Part shown: positions 44,003 through 53,356 of the stretch, piece by piece
How positions within the stretch are numbered: the stretch's first letter is position 1
Layout: each line of letters begins with the position of its first letter
Assembly: GCA_012270975.1 (NCBI GenBank)
Contig: JAAXHH010000034.1
Coordinates: forward strand, 124,001 to 188,000
Source of the DNA: Candidatus Latescibacterota bacterium
GTDB taxonomy: Bacteria > JAAXHH01
Length of the DNA stretch: 64,000 nt
Direction: 5' to 3'
The notes under the pieces: model-generated
Database searches by the model: none
What the model saw: only the letters and a program-made list of their open reading frames with translations
Told to the model about the DNA's origin: nothing
Position numbers and translations under genes: made by a program

Positions 44003-45891
44003 CGGTCTCCGGCCATCCGCGATTCGATGGATTCGATGCCCTTCCGGGCCTTGTCAAGAATGTCTTCGGTGTGTTCCGGAGTGAGCGCCGTGGGGGCGAA
44101 CCGGGCCATATCACAAGCGTCCAGACAGTCCTTGACCAGATCTGCCGTGTCGTCGTCCACACCCTTTTCCCTGAGGAGTTCGACGACGCGAGGCGACGTC
44201 AGACCGGCCGTGGGCAGATTGTAATTGTCCGCGACGTAGCCGTACAGGGCATTGGATATTCCGGTGAAAGCCTGGTCAAGGGCGCCCTGGTCCAGCTTCT
44301 CTTTCGATTTCCGCAGTTCGCCATTGGCGTTTGCTTTCGCCCGGCGCCGCCGGGCATAACCGGCATCGCTTCGCAGGCGGTGGGCGTGGGACCTGTAAAA
44401 GACCGCGGCCAGGATTACCGCGACAGGCAGGGCGTGCATCAGGAGGTACCAGGAAGACCTGAACAGGACCTCTCCCTGATCGCCGAGGAACACCGTTTCG
44501 GGCTTGATGTACTGTATATCCTGCCGTATTTGCCGGACGACCGTTTTGCGCGGCGTTCCCACGACTGCAGCCTGTTCTTCGCTGGCCGGCAGGACGGTAA
44601 CGGTTACGGGATCGGTCGCCGCGACCCGGTAGGCATCCGCATCGGGATTGAAAAAAGGAAAGGTCAGCGACGCAATGGTATGGTCGCCGGGGAGGGTGGG
44701 GATGAGCACGTGTTCCCAGGTCTTCGTTCCCGAAACACGCGGTCCGTCTGAGGCGTATTCCGCCTTGTTTCCGGATTGGTACTCCTTGAAATAGTCGAGC
44801 GGCGGCAGATCGGGATCTTCCACGGTCTTCAGGTTGCCCTCGCCGGCGAGCACGATCGTCAGCGTCACGGGCTGGTTGACCTCCGTAGTGGTCTGGTCCA
44901 CCCTCGCCTGGAGCGAAAAATCGCCCACCGCGTTGCCGAAACCGGACGGACGGCCCTCGCCCGGAAGGGGCAGAACCGTCACGGTCTGCTCCTCGGACGT
45001 CACCCTGATCTGGCGCGTAGTCGAGAAAAACGTATCGAAGGGATCGTTCAAAAAGCTGTCGAGAAGGCCTCTGCGGGATCGTTCGCCCTGCACGTCGCAG
45101 ATCATGGACAGCGGCTCGATTTTCAACTCGCCCGTCACGGTGGGAAACAAAGCGATCTGCCGCAGTCTGGCTACGGCGTACCGCCTGCCGGCAATGATTT
45201 CTTCCATGAAATCGAGGTGGTGCGCCGAAAAGAGCTCCTCCAGCCAGAAGCCGGTATAGGTGGGGACCTCATCGTACCGTGCGTTCGACAGGCCCAGACG
45301 GGTGAACAGCGTGTAGGTTACCGTTACCTGCTCTCCCTGGTAGACTCGCTTCTTGTCCACGGTGGTCCGGATGTACACCGCGTCTCCGAGGTCCGGCAAG
45401 GCCGCGTCATCCTGTGACGGACTTGCGGGCGCGGTTGGAGGACCGCCGACCGGTGCCGAACGAGTTCCACCCCGTGGCGCCTGGCCCGAGGCGCCCTGCG
45501 TCACCTCAATCGTGATGGGCGTCGTTTCGTGGGTCACTCCGTCATGGGTCAGCTCGGCCGAGTCGATGACGAAGGTCCCCGTCATCCGGGGTTTCAGCTG
45601 GTAGATGAACCGCACGGACCTGGAGGAGGACAGCTTTCCGTTAACCAGATTGAAGCTGGTGGATGAGGAAGAGGTGCTGCCGATGACGCTGAATGACTGC
45701 ATGTCGGGCAGATCGGGATTCGGGACGTCGCCCAGGTCGGATCCGGACACCGAGACGGTCAGTATCAGCGTTTCGTCTACCGTCACCCGGGTCCGGTTTA
45801 CCTCCGCCGTTACGGAGATTTCCTGTCCCGTTACGGAGAGGGGGCCCAAAAGCAGCAACAGGCACAGGCTTCTATGCATCCACGGTCTCAT
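43999..45891 (-). CDS. batD: BatD-like oxygen-tolerance membrane protein
   Basis: 630 residues. Signal peptide (about 5-22), then several immunoglobulin-like beta domains with VNRTRVTVDETLILTVSVSG and MTGTFVIDSAELTHDG, a membrane segment near 480-497, and a basic cytoplasmic tail with a Cys-containing helical end. Such proteins occur with BatA/B VWA proteins and MoxR, and are thought to support envelope assembly or stress survival. Its start lies 4 bases after the asd stop, and its stop overlaps the batE start. Confidence 0.88.
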   Translation of the reverse strand: MRPWMHRSLCLLLLLGPLSVTGQEISVTAEVNRTRVTVDETLILTVSVSGSDLGDVPNPDLPDMQSFSVIGSTSSSSTSFNLVNGKLSSSRSVRFIYQLKPRMTGTFVIDSAELTHDGVTHETTPITIEVTQGASGQAPRGGTRSAPVGGPPTAPASPSQDDAALPDLGDAVYIRTTVDKKRVYQGEQVTVTYTLFTRLGLSNARYDEVPTYTGFWLEELFSAHHLDFMEEIIAGRRYAVARLRQIALFPTVTGELKIEPLSMICDVQGERSRRGLLDSFLNDPFDTFFSTTRQIRVTSEEQTVTVLPLPGEGRPSGFGNAVGDFSLQARVDQTTTEVNQPVTLTIVLAGEGNLKTVEDPDLPPLDYFKEYQSGNKAEYASDGPRVSGTKTWEHVLIPTLPGDHTIASLTFPFFNPDADAYRVAATDPVTVTVLPASEEQAAVVGTPRKTVVRQIRQDIQYIKPETVFLGDQGEVLFRSSWYLLMHALPVAVILAAVFYRSHAHRLRSDAGYARRRRAKANANGELRKSKEKLDQGALDQAFTGISNALYGYVADNYNLPTAGLTSPRVVELLREKGVDDDTADLVKDCLDACDMARFAPTALTPEHTEDILDKARKGIESIESRMAGDR

Positions 45892-45895
45892 GCGA

Positions 45896-46954
45896 TCAAT
45901 CCAGGTATCCCTGGGTCCGCAGCAGTTCCGCGTTCATGATGGCGGTACCCGCGGCGCCCCGGATGGTGTTATGGGAGAGTACCACGAATTTCATGTCCAG
46001 CACCGGGCAGGGCCGGATCCGGCCCACCGTCACGGCCATGCCGTTTTCGGCGTCGCGGTCCATCCTCGGCTGCGGCCGGTCCGGCTCATCGCGAACGATG
46101 ACCGGGTGCCTCGGGGCAAAGGGCAGGCCGAGTTCCTGGGGCAGCCCCCGGTGGTTGCGCAGCGCTTCGGCGAGCCCCTTCGTGTCGGTTTCCTTCTCCA
46201 GACTCACGGAGACGCATTCCATGTGGCCGTCCTGGACGTGGACCCGGTTGCACTGGGCGCTGACGACGATCCCGGAATGCTCGATCCGGTTATCCCGGAA
46301 CCTGCCCAGCAGCTTCAGGGTTTCCCGCTCCATCTTGTCTTCTTCTTCCCCGATGTAGGGAAGCACGTTATCCAGAATCTCAAGGGAGGGGACACCCGGG
46401 TAGCCGGCCCCGGACAGCGCCTGCATGGTGGTGACCGCGACCTGCCGGATGCCGAAGTGGTCGGCGATCGGCTTCAGCGCCATCGTAAGACCGATGGTGG
46501 AGCAGTTCGGATTGGTCGCGATGAACCCACGGTCATAACCTCTTCGCTTCCGCTGGTAGTCGATGATCCTGCAGTGGTCCCCGTTGACCTCGGGAACAAG
46601 CAGCGGCACGTCGTCGTCCATGCGGTGGTTCTTCGAATTGCTGACGACCGCGTAGCCGGCGGCGGCGAAGGCCGCCTCGATCGGACCGGCCACCGAGGAA
46701 TCCAGGCCGGAGAACACGAGATCGCAGTCCAGCCCCGGTTCGCAGAGCGTAACGGACATCTCCCGCGCGGCCTCCGGAATCGGCGTGTCCAGCCGCCAGA
46801 CCGCGGCCTCCGGGTAGGGTCTGCCGGCCGACCGCTCCGACGCCGCAAGGGCGGTTACCCTGAACCATGGATGGTTTTCGAGCAGTTGGACGAACCGCTG
46901 TCCCACCGCCCCGGTCGCGCCCAGAATACCCACTTTAATCTCATGCTTCGACAC
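45896..46954 (-). CDS. asd: Aspartate-semialdehyde dehydrogenase, archaeal/fungal type
   Basis: 352 residues, GTG start. NADP-binding [13 protein letters not shown], the catalytic Cys151 in [11 protein letters not shown], and [17 protein letters not shown] with the active His. The overall pattern is that of the archaeal and fungal branch, not the E. coli-type enzyme. It reduces aspartyl phosphate to aspartate semialdehyde, the branch point to lysine, threonine and methionine. It lies 29 bases after hom and 4 bases before batD, so these genes share a transcript with Bat genes on either side. Confidence 0.94.
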   Translation of the reverse strand: MSKHEIKVGILGATGAVGQRFVQLLENHPWFRVTALAASERSAGRPYPEAAVWRLDTPIPEAAREMSVTLCEPGLDCDLVFSGLDSSVAGPIEAAFAAAGYAVVSNSKNHRMDDDVPLLVPEVNGDHCRIIDYQRKRRGYDRGFIATNPNCSTIGLTMALKPIADHFGIRQVAVTTMQALSGAGYPGVPSLEILDNVLPYIGEEEDKMERETLKLLGRFRDNRIEHSGIVVSAQCNRVHVQDGHMECVSVSLEKETDTKGLAEALRNHRGLPQELGLPFAPRHPVIVRDEPDRPQPRMDRDAENGMAVTVGRIRPCPVLDMKFVVLSHNTIRGAAGTAIMNAELLRTQGYLD

Positions 46955-46983
46955 TTCTGACTCCTGTATCAGTTACCAGGGTT

Positions 46984-48096
46984 CTATCGATCTCCGTCGG
47001 GCAGCGTCCTGGCCGCCTTGATCAGGTCGCCGAACAGGCCCCCTGCCGTCACTTCCGGTCCTGCGCCCGGCCCCCGCACGATCAACGGGTTGTCACAATA
47101 TCTCATTGTCGTTACCACGACCATGTTGTCCGAACCGGACAGGCTTCCCAGGGGACTGTCTCTGTCCACGCTCCTGAGGCCTACCCGGCACGTGCCGTCT
47201 CCCACGGTGGCGACGTATCGCAGCACCTGCCCGCGTTGCCTCCCGTCTTCCACCCGCCGCGCGTATTCCGCGTCCTCCCGGGGCAGCATCTCCATGAACG
47301 CATCCACGGAAGGGGCTTCGAGCAGCGCTTCGGAAACCATGCCCTCGACCTTCAGATCCTCGAGCTCGAGACGGTAACCGATCTCCCGGCCAAGGATCAG
47401 CGCTTTCCTGGCCACGTCCATCCCGTTCAGGTCGTCCCGGGGATCGGGTTCCGTGTATCCGAGCGCTTTCGCTTCCCGGACGATTTCCGAAAAAGCAAGC
47501 CCCTCGTCCAGCCGGGAACAGATGTAGCCCAGCGTACCGCTCAGGCATCCCACGATTTCGGTTACTTCGTCGCCGGTGTCCACCAGTTCCCTGACGGTGC
47601 TTATGACGGGCAGTCCGGCGCCCGCCGTCGTTTCGTACCAGTATCGCATCCGTCCGGCGCGGCCGAGCCGCCGGATCTCCTCGTAGGCGGCTCCCCGGTC
47701 GGTGATCGGCTTCTTGTTGGCCGTCACGACCGGGACGCCCTTACGAAGACAGGCCAGGTGCACTTCCGTCATATCGGCGGACGTCGTGTCGATCACACAG
47801 AGATTCCGCGGAGGATCCTGCAGCAAACGATCGATCATGGCCGCTGCGCCCGGGTAATCCGCGGTCCTTTCCCCGTCGTTCAGCAACCTGTCCAGGCCGC
47901 CGGGCGCTTGCAACGCCGAATTGAGTCCCCGCGGATCGAAGACCACCAGGTTCCGGCCGCATATCCCGACGTATTCGAAGGAGAGACCACTTGCCTCCGC
48001 CAGGGCCTCGGATCGTTCCGCCACCTGCCTGATCAGCGCTCCGCCTATGTTCCCCTTCCCGAACTGAAACAGGTTAATTACGCTCAAAACCTCCAT
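46984..48096 (-). CDS. hom: Homoserine dehydrogenase
   Basis: 370 residues from the ATG at 48096; a TTG at 48111 is possible. NAD(P)-binding motif [15 protein letters not shown], then [10 protein letters not shown], and substrate motifs [17 protein letters not shown] and [23 protein letters not shown]. It matches the HSD part of bifunctional ThrA-like enzymes and has no regulatory ACT domain. It overlaps the end of lysC by 23 bases, so the pair looks like a split ThrA. It makes homoserine from aspartate semialdehyde. Confidence 0.93.
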   Translation of the reverse strand: MEVLSVINLFQFGKGNIGGALIRQVAERSEALAEASGLSFEYVGICGRNLVVFDPRGLNSALQAPGGLDRLLNDGERTADYPGAAAMIDRLLQDPPRNLCVIDTTSADMTEVHLACLRKGVPVVTANKKPITDRGAAYEEIRRLGRAGRMRYWYETTAGAGLPVISTVRELVDTGDEVTEIVGCLSGTLGYICSRLDEGLAFSEIVREAKALGYTEPDPRDDLNGMDVARKALILGREIGYRLELEDLKVEGMVSEALLEAPSVDAFMEMLPREDAEYARRVEDGRQRGQVLRYVATVGDGTCRVGLRSVDRDSPLGSLSGSDNMVVVTTMRYCDNPLIVRGPGAGPEVTAGGLFGDLIKAARTLPDGDR

Positions 48097-49495
48097 CTCC
48101 TCCCAGTCCAAAGGACGCGTGCACCAGTTGAACGGTCTTCTGCAGGTCTTTTCGTTCGACGATGAACGAGATGTTCAGTTCCGAAGAACCCTGGGCGATG
48201 GCGATGATGTTGATCCCGTGTTCGCCGAGAATGCCGAACGTGCGCGCCGCGATCCCGGGGGTTCCCTTCATGCCGCCGCCGACTACCGCCACCACGGCCA
48301 GGTCGGATTGAACCGAAATTTCCTCCAGGCTGCCTTCGGCGACTTCATGACGGAATTCCTCCTTCAGCGCCTGGACGGTTCCGGGGCTGTCCCGTTCGTC
48401 GACGGCCAGGCAGATGTCGTGTTCGGATGAAGCCTGCGTAATCATGACGACCTGGGTCTTGCGTTCGGCCGTGGTCTTGAAAAGGCGCGCGTGGGTGTCC
48501 GGCGTTCTGCTCAGGCTGGTGCCTTCGACCACGATCAGACACAGCCGGTCGATACTCGTCACGGCTTTCACGCCCAGGGGCGCCGCCCGGGTGCGCGGTG
48601 AAATGACCGTGCCGTTGTTCCCGGGCCGGAAGGTGTTCCGGATCCGGATGGGAATCTCCTGTTTCACCGCGGGCAGCATGGTCATGGGATGCAGCACCTT
48701 GGCGCCGAAATAGGACATCTCGGCGGCCTCGAGATACGAGATCTCCTCGAGAACGCGGGCGTCTCCGACGATCCTCGGATCGGCTGTCATCGCGCCGTCC
48801 ACGTCCGTCCAGATCCAGATTTCCCCGGCATGCAACGCGCCGCCGACCAGGGAGGCGGTATAGTCCGAGGCGCCCCGCCCCAGGGTCGTGGTGACCCCTT
48901 CATCCGTGGATCCGAGAAACCCCGTAATGATCGGAATGCGGCCATCGGATACCATGGGGGCGAGCCCTTCTGAAAGACGGCGGTCCGTTTCCGCGAAATT
49001 CACCTCCGCCTCGGTGTAGCGTTCGTTGGTCTTCACGTATTCGCGCGCGTCGACGGGGATTGACGACAGGCCGGCCGAGCGGAGCGCCGCGGAGACCACG
49101 ATCACGGACAGGCGTTCGCCAAAGGAGCTGACCAGGTCGGCCGAGCGCGGGGAAAGCTCCCGGAGCAGCGTGATCCCGTGCAGGATTCCCGACAACTCGT
49201 CGATCAGCCCGGCGCAGTCTTCGAGGGCCCGCTTCCGCTCATCCCCCTCGGCCACGGCGCAAACCGTCTCCTCGTGACGTTTCCTCAAGGCTTCGAGGGC
49301 CTCCGTTGGTTCGGTTCCGCCACAGGCGGTGGCCGCCATCGCCCGAAGGGCGTCGGTCACCTTGCTCATGGCCGATAAGACTACCGACAGGCCGTGTTCG
49401 CGGTAGTTTCCGACGATTTCGACAACCTGTTTAATGGCCTCTACGCTGCCTACGGAAGTGCCTCCGAATTTCATGACTATCATAGTGCCCGCCAT
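48074..49495 (-). CDS. lysC: Aspartate kinase with ACT domains
   Basis: 473 residues. Kinase domain with KFGGTSVGS at the N-terminus, SFGERLSV and TLGRGASDYTASLVGGAL with the ATP- and substrate-binding residues, and two ACT-type domains at about 310-470 (VVEGTSLSRTPDTHARLFK, VAVVGGGMKGTPGIAARTFGILGEHGINI). ACT domains in such kinases bind lysine or threonine for feedback control, which is a likely regulatory point. The next gene, hom, overlaps it. It lies 27 bases after the TPR gene of the Bat cluster. Confidence 0.94.
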   Translation of the reverse strand: MAGTMIVMKFGGTSVGSVEAIKQVVEIVGNYREHGLSVVLSAMSKVTDALRAMAATACGGTEPTEALEALRKRHEETVCAVAEGDERKRALEDCAGLIDELSGILHGITLLRELSPRSADLVSSFGERLSVIVVSAALRSAGLSSIPVDAREYVKTNERYTEAEVNFAETDRRLSEGLAPMVSDGRIPIITGFLGSTDEGVTTTLGRGASDYTASLVGGALHAGEIWIWTDVDGAMTADPRIVGDARVLEEISYLEAAEMSYFGAKVLHPMTMLPAVKQEIPIRIRNTFRPGNNGTVISPRTRAAPLGVKAVTSIDRLCLIVVEGTSLSRTPDTHARLFKTTAERKTQVVMITQASSEHDICLAVDERDSPGTVQALKEEFRHEVAEGSLEEISVQSDLAVVAVVGGGMKGTPGIAARTFGILGEHGINIIAIAQGSSELNISFIVERKDLQKTVQLVHASFGLGGDGGFERN

Positions 49496-49522
49496 CGCGG
49501 CTCGTCGGTCCGCCTGGACCGG

Positions 49523-50197
49523 CTACCAGTCTTTCTCCGGGTTGACCTGTGTGGCCTGCTGCCTGCGCAGCCGGCGCTGTATATCCTGTTCATCCCTGTT
49601 CAGGGCATTCAGAAGACGTTCCGCCTGTTCCCTGCTCAGTTCCCCTTCGCGGGGGGCCTGCTGCTGTTCCGGGTTTTCCCCTTCTTCGGGTTGCTGCTGC
49701 TCCGGCTCCGGCGGCTGCTCCTGGCTATCCTGGCTATCCTGTTCGTCCTGATCTTCCGGTGGATCCTGCGCGTCCCGGGGCTCCTGTTCCGCCTGCTGTT
49801 CCTGGAGTTGCCGCATCACGAATTCCAGGTTGTATTTCATGTCGAGATCATCCGACTTGATCCGCAGTCCCTCTTTGTAAGCCTCGATGGACTCCTCCAG
49901 CCGGCCCATGCGAAACAGGCTGTTGCCCATATTGTACCAGGCCCGGCCGCCGAGCGGCGCGTCGCCGTCCAACGCGTTCGTATACGCCTGCACGGACGTG
50001 GGATACTGCTCGGAGCGGTGCAGCGCGTTGCCCCGGTTGTAGTGAAGCGCCGGGTTTTCTCCGTCTTCGGCCAGCGCCTCGTCATAGGCCGCCAGCGCCT
50101 CTTCGTACTTTTCCTGGCGGTACAGTTCGTTCCCGCGGGCGTTCTTCGCGGCCGGCTGCAAACCGAGGAACAGGATGATGACCAGTATAGCGCTCAT
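49523..50197 (-). CDS. TPR protein of the Bat cluster (BatC-like)
   Basis: 224 residues. A short N-terminal hydrophobic segment (ILVIILFLGLQP) anchors or exports it. Three to four TPRs at about 18-118 (GNELYRQEKYEEALAAYDEAL, LHYNRGNALHRSEQYPTSVQAY, WYNMGNSLFRMGRLEESIEAY). A long, charged Gln/Glu/Pro-rich disordered tail follows. It lies 18 bases downstream of the BatB-like VWA gene and 27 bases before lysC. Confidence 0.85.
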   Translation of the reverse strand: MSAILVIILFLGLQPAAKNARGNELYRQEKYEEALAAYDEALAEDGENPALHYNRGNALHRSEQYPTSVQAYTNALDGDAPLGGRAWYNMGNSLFRMGRLEESIEAYKEGLRIKSDDLDMKYNLEFVMRQLQEQQAEQEPRDAQDPPEDQDEQDSQDSQEQPPEPEQQQPEEGENPEQQQAPREGELSREQAERLLNALNRDEQDIQRRLRRQQATQVNPEKDW

Positions 50198-50215
50198 GAC
50201 TCGGGGTTCCGACGT

Positions 50216-51226
50216 TTACGATTCGACGAGCAATCTGCGGTCCCGGATCACGGTATCCGCGACCAGGAGCAGCAGGCCGAACAGCAATATATACTGATAA
50301 CGTTCAACGTACTGCGTAAATTCCCTGCTTTCGAACTCCGCCCTTTCCAGCGATTCCAGGGTATCGTATACCAGGTCCATCTCTTCTCCACCCGGCGATG
50401 CCCTGTAGTACGCCCCCCCTGTCGTTTCCGCGATGTGGCGCAACGTATACTCGTCCAGGCGGCTCATGACCACTTCCCCGGAACGGTCCCGCATGTGGCC
50501 GGCGACCATGCCGTCCTCGCCCGTGACCGGTATGGGAACGCCCAGTGGCGTGCCGATACCCACCACGTAAACGCGAACGTCCAGGGCCGCCAGTTCCGCG
50601 GCGACGGCGACGGGGTCCTCCTGGTGATCTTCTCCGTCGGTAATCAGTACGACGGCCTTGTACCCCTTGTGATCCTGCCGGAACGACCGGCCCGCGATGC
50701 GCAAAGCCTCGGCAATGGCCGTTCCCTGCGTGCCCACCGTCTGGGTATCGATTCCGTTCAGAAAAAGCTCCACGATGCTGTAATCGGTAGTCAAAGGACA
50801 CTGCAGAAAAGCCGATCCGGCGAAAACCACCAGGCCGACCCGGTCGTTCCGGAGCTGTCTAACGAGGGACCGGACCGCGTACTTGGCCCGTATGAGGCGA
50901 TTCGGCCGGACGTCTTCGGCCAGCATGCTATTGGAGACATCCAGCGCGATCATCACCGAAAAACCGGTCTGGCGCACCGTTTCGGACCGGGTTCCGAACT
51001 GCGGCCGGGCGAGTGCCAGGGCAAAACAGACCAGGGTCAGGATAACAAGCGCCGCCTTGACCGACTGTCTTCCCGCTGCAGTTGAACGCGAAAGTCTGTC
51101 CAGCAGTTCCGGTTCGCCCAACTGCCTTAGTACGTCGCGCCTGCGCCGGAACCGGGCGACAAAGAACAGGATGATCAGCGGCACTGCCGCCAGCAGATAC
51201 AGAAACTCGGGTTGGGCAAATCGCAT
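50216..51226 (-). CDS. batB: VWA-domain membrane protein, BatB-like
   Basis: 336 residues. Membrane segment (about 9-24), a second one (about 57-72), then a von Willebrand A domain with MIDAS motif DVSNSM and the loop TDGEDHQEDPV, and a third membrane segment near the C-terminus (about 307-325). VWA proteins of this type pair with MoxR ATPases. It lies 43 bases downstream of the BatA-like gene and is followed 18 bases on by the TPR gene. Confidence 0.9.
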   Translation of the reverse strand: MRFAQPEFLYLLAAVPLIILFFVARFRRRRDVLRQLGEPELLDRLSRSTAAGRQSVKAALVILTLVCFALALARPQFGTRSETVRQTGFSVMIALDVSNSMLAEDVRPNRLIRAKYAVRSLVRQLRNDRVGLVVFAGSAFLQCPLTTDYSIVELFLNGIDTQTVGTQGTAIAEALRIAGRSFRQDHKGYKAVVLITDGEDHQEDPVAVAAELAALDVRVYVVGIGTPLGVPIPVTGEDGMVAGHMRDRSGEVVMSRLDEYTLRHIAETTGGAYYRASPGGEEMDLVYDTLESLERAEFESREFTQYVERYQYILLFGLLLLVADTVIRDRRLLVES

Positions 51227-51269
51227 GCGTACTCCGGTGATCCGAATGGTCCGAACGCGGCCGCCAGAC

Positions 51270-52277
51270 CTACGGCAGTCTTCTGAACCGGGTGTTGGCC
51301 AACAGGATTTCGGCCAGTACGAGGAACATGGCCGGCAACAGGAAATAGCCGAACAGTTCCGTGTACCTCGAGTAGGCGATGACTCTCATCTCCGTGCGTT
51401 CGAGGGCGTCGATGCGTTGATAGATGTGTGACAGCATTTCTCCGTCGGTCGCCTTGAAGTAGTATCCGCCGGTAATTCGCGCGACCTCCCGGAGCGTCTT
51501 CTCGTCGATTTCCGTGAGGGCGAGACTGCCGTCGCGGTTCCGGGCGTACGTACGGCCCAGTACCGGGTCGTCGACCGGAATCGGCGCGCCTTCCTCCTTC
51601 CCTATTCCGACCGAGTAGATCCTGACTCCCAGCGCTTCGGCCGCCTTGGCCGCGGTGATCGGATCGATGGCGCCGGTGTTGTTCACCCCATCGGTCAACA
51701 GGATGACCACCTTGCTCTCGGCGCTGCTCTGCCGCAGCCGGTTGACGGAATTGGCGATGCCCATTCCGATGGCCGTGCCGTCTTCGGTCAACCCGATCTC
51801 CACCTGGTCGAGCAGGCCGAGCAGCACGTCGTAGTCCAGTGTCAGGGGACACTGCGTGAAGCTGCGCCCCGCGAAGACGACCATGCCGATGCGGTCGTTT
51901 CTCCGTTCCCGGATAAAATCCGAGATCACCGATTTGGCGACATAGAGCCGGTTGCGGGGTTTGTAGTCTTCGGCCCCCATGCTGCCGGAGATGTCGAGTG
52001 CCAGCACGATGTCGATCCCTTCGGTCATCACCTCCGCGCCTTCGGTACCCGTCTGCGGCCGGGCAAGGGCGAGGATCGCCAGGCCGATGGCGGCGGCGCG
52101 CAGCGCGAAGGGGACGTGGCGGTACCTCAGGATGGACCCGCGCTTCAGCCGGTTTACGACCGAGATATCGGAAAACCTCAGTCCGCCTCGGCGGCCCTTC
52201 ACCTGGCGGCGATACCACCATAGGAGCACAGGCAGGAGCGCTAGCAGACCGAGAATCACTGGCGTGGAAAAGAACAT
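51270..52277 (-). CDS. batA: VWA-domain membrane protein, BatA-like
   Basis: 335 residues from the ATG at 52277; the longer frame upstream overlaps the preceding gene only. Membrane segments at about 4-22 and 56-74, VWA domain with MIDAS motif DISGSM (about 96-101) and TDGVNNTGAIDP, and a C-terminal membrane segment (about 310-327). The sequence resembles the BatB-like gene downstream, and the two are probable duplicates. It starts 7 bases after the DUF4381-like gene stop. Confidence 0.9.
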   Translation of the reverse strand: MFFSTPVILGLLALLPVLLWWYRRQVKGRRGGLRFSDISVVNRLKRGSILRYRHVPFALRAAAIGLAILALARPQTGTEGAEVMTEGIDIVLALDISGSMGAEDYKPRNRLYVAKSVISDFIRERRNDRIGMVVFAGRSFTQCPLTLDYDVLLGLLDQVEIGLTEDGTAIGMGIANSVNRLRQSSAESKVVILLTDGVNNTGAIDPITAAKAAEALGVRIYSVGIGKEEGAPIPVDDPVLGRTYARNRDGSLALTEIDEKTLREVARITGGYYFKATDGEMLSHIYQRIDALERTEMRVIAYSRYTELFGYFLLPAMFLVLAEILLANTRFRRLP

Positions 52278-52284
52278 GGGGCCG

Positions 52285-53340
52285 TCAATCCTTTGCCGTT
52301 GCCTGCAGAGGACCTGCACCGCCGTCGGAATCCTCGCCGGCGACGGGAGCATCGTCACCGGCCGGGTTATCCGGTTCGGTGACTTCCGACATCTCGGGCG
52401 GGCGCGTTAGCTCGACGATCTCCCGTCCTTCCCGCAAGGAAAGAGACTGCCGATGGGATTCCGGCGTATACTTTGCGAATTTCACCATGTCACATTCTTC
52501 GAACAGCAGTCGGACGGCCCGTGTTTCTTCACTGCCGATATCGAGTACGCGCAACGCCGCCATCAGTTCGGAGGTCGTGTACTCCATGGCGGCTATACCG
52601 TAGCGCGCGGACAGGTATCGGCGCAGTATCTCCGACAGCGCGGAGTAATGGGCGTTCACCCGTCCCTGGACCAGCCACTCCTTCAGGGCCAGCCGATCCA
52701 GTTCCTCCAGGGCGACCTCCCCGGGCGGACGCTCGACTTCCGGGACCACACCCTCCGGAGCGCCCCGGTTCCTGCGTCGCCTGATATACAGCACCACCAA
52801 CACCGCCGCGGCGAGCAACACCAGTCCGCCGATCACCCACCAGTACCACGGAACCTCGCCGGGGATTTCCACCGGGTCCTTCAGATCTCGTATATCCGCC
52901 GCTTCATCGTCAATCACACTGACGACCGTAACCGGTATGGCTTCGGATACGGCGGAAAGTTCGGTACCATCCGAAAGAACACATTTAAGCGCAAAGGGCG
53001 GTATGGAATGCTCGCCCGTCCGGTACAGGGTGAGTACGTACCGAAGGGAATCGACGTTCGCGCCGCCGGGCCCGGTCAGTGGTCCCTCGTGCTCGTAGGA
53101 GACCAGCTCGAAACCTTCCGGGGGGCGTCCGGATTCCGGCCACTCGACCGCGGCGTTGCCGGGACTCTTCACGGTGATCCGGTACAGGAAGGGATCGCCC
53201 ACGGTTATCCGGTCGCGGTCCACCGAGACCGCGATCGAGAACGCGTCGTCTTCTTCCTGCGGCGCCGGGACGGCTCCGGCGACGGCCGGATTCGTAGTAA
53301 CAGCCACCAGGATGGTGGCGAGTAGACAGAAGCACCTCAC
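52285..53340 (-). CDS. BatD-like/DUF4381-like membrane protein
   Basis: 351 residues. Signal peptide (about 5-22), an N-terminal beta domain (VSVDRDRITVGDPFLYRITVKSPGNAAV), a membrane segment (about 169-188), and a cytoplasmic helical part with ALKEWLVQGRVNAHYSALSEILRRYLSARYGIAAMEYTTSEL, the DUF4381-type pattern. Such proteins sit between MoxR/DUF58 and VWA genes in many clusters. It lies 16 bases downstream of the DUF4340 gene. Function unknown, presumably part of the membrane complex. Confidence 0.8.
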   Translation of the reverse strand: MRCFCLLATILVAVTTNPAVAGAVPAPQEEDDAFSIAVSVDRDRITVGDPFLYRITVKSPGNAAVEWPESGRPPEGFELVSYEHEGPLTGPGGANVDSLRYVLTLYRTGEHSIPPFALKCVLSDGTELSAVSEAIPVTVVSVIDDEAADIRDLKDPVEIPGEVPWYWWVIGGLVLLAAAVLVVLYIRRRRNRGAPEGVVPEVERPPGEVALEELDRLALKEWLVQGRVNAHYSALSEILRRYLSARYGIAAMEYTTSELMAALRVLDIGSEETRAVRLLFEECDMVKFAKYTPESHRQSLSLREGREIVELTRPPEMSEVTEPDNPAGDDAPVAGEDSDGGAGPLQATAKD

Positions 53341-53356
53341 CGCTCGCCGCCTCGTG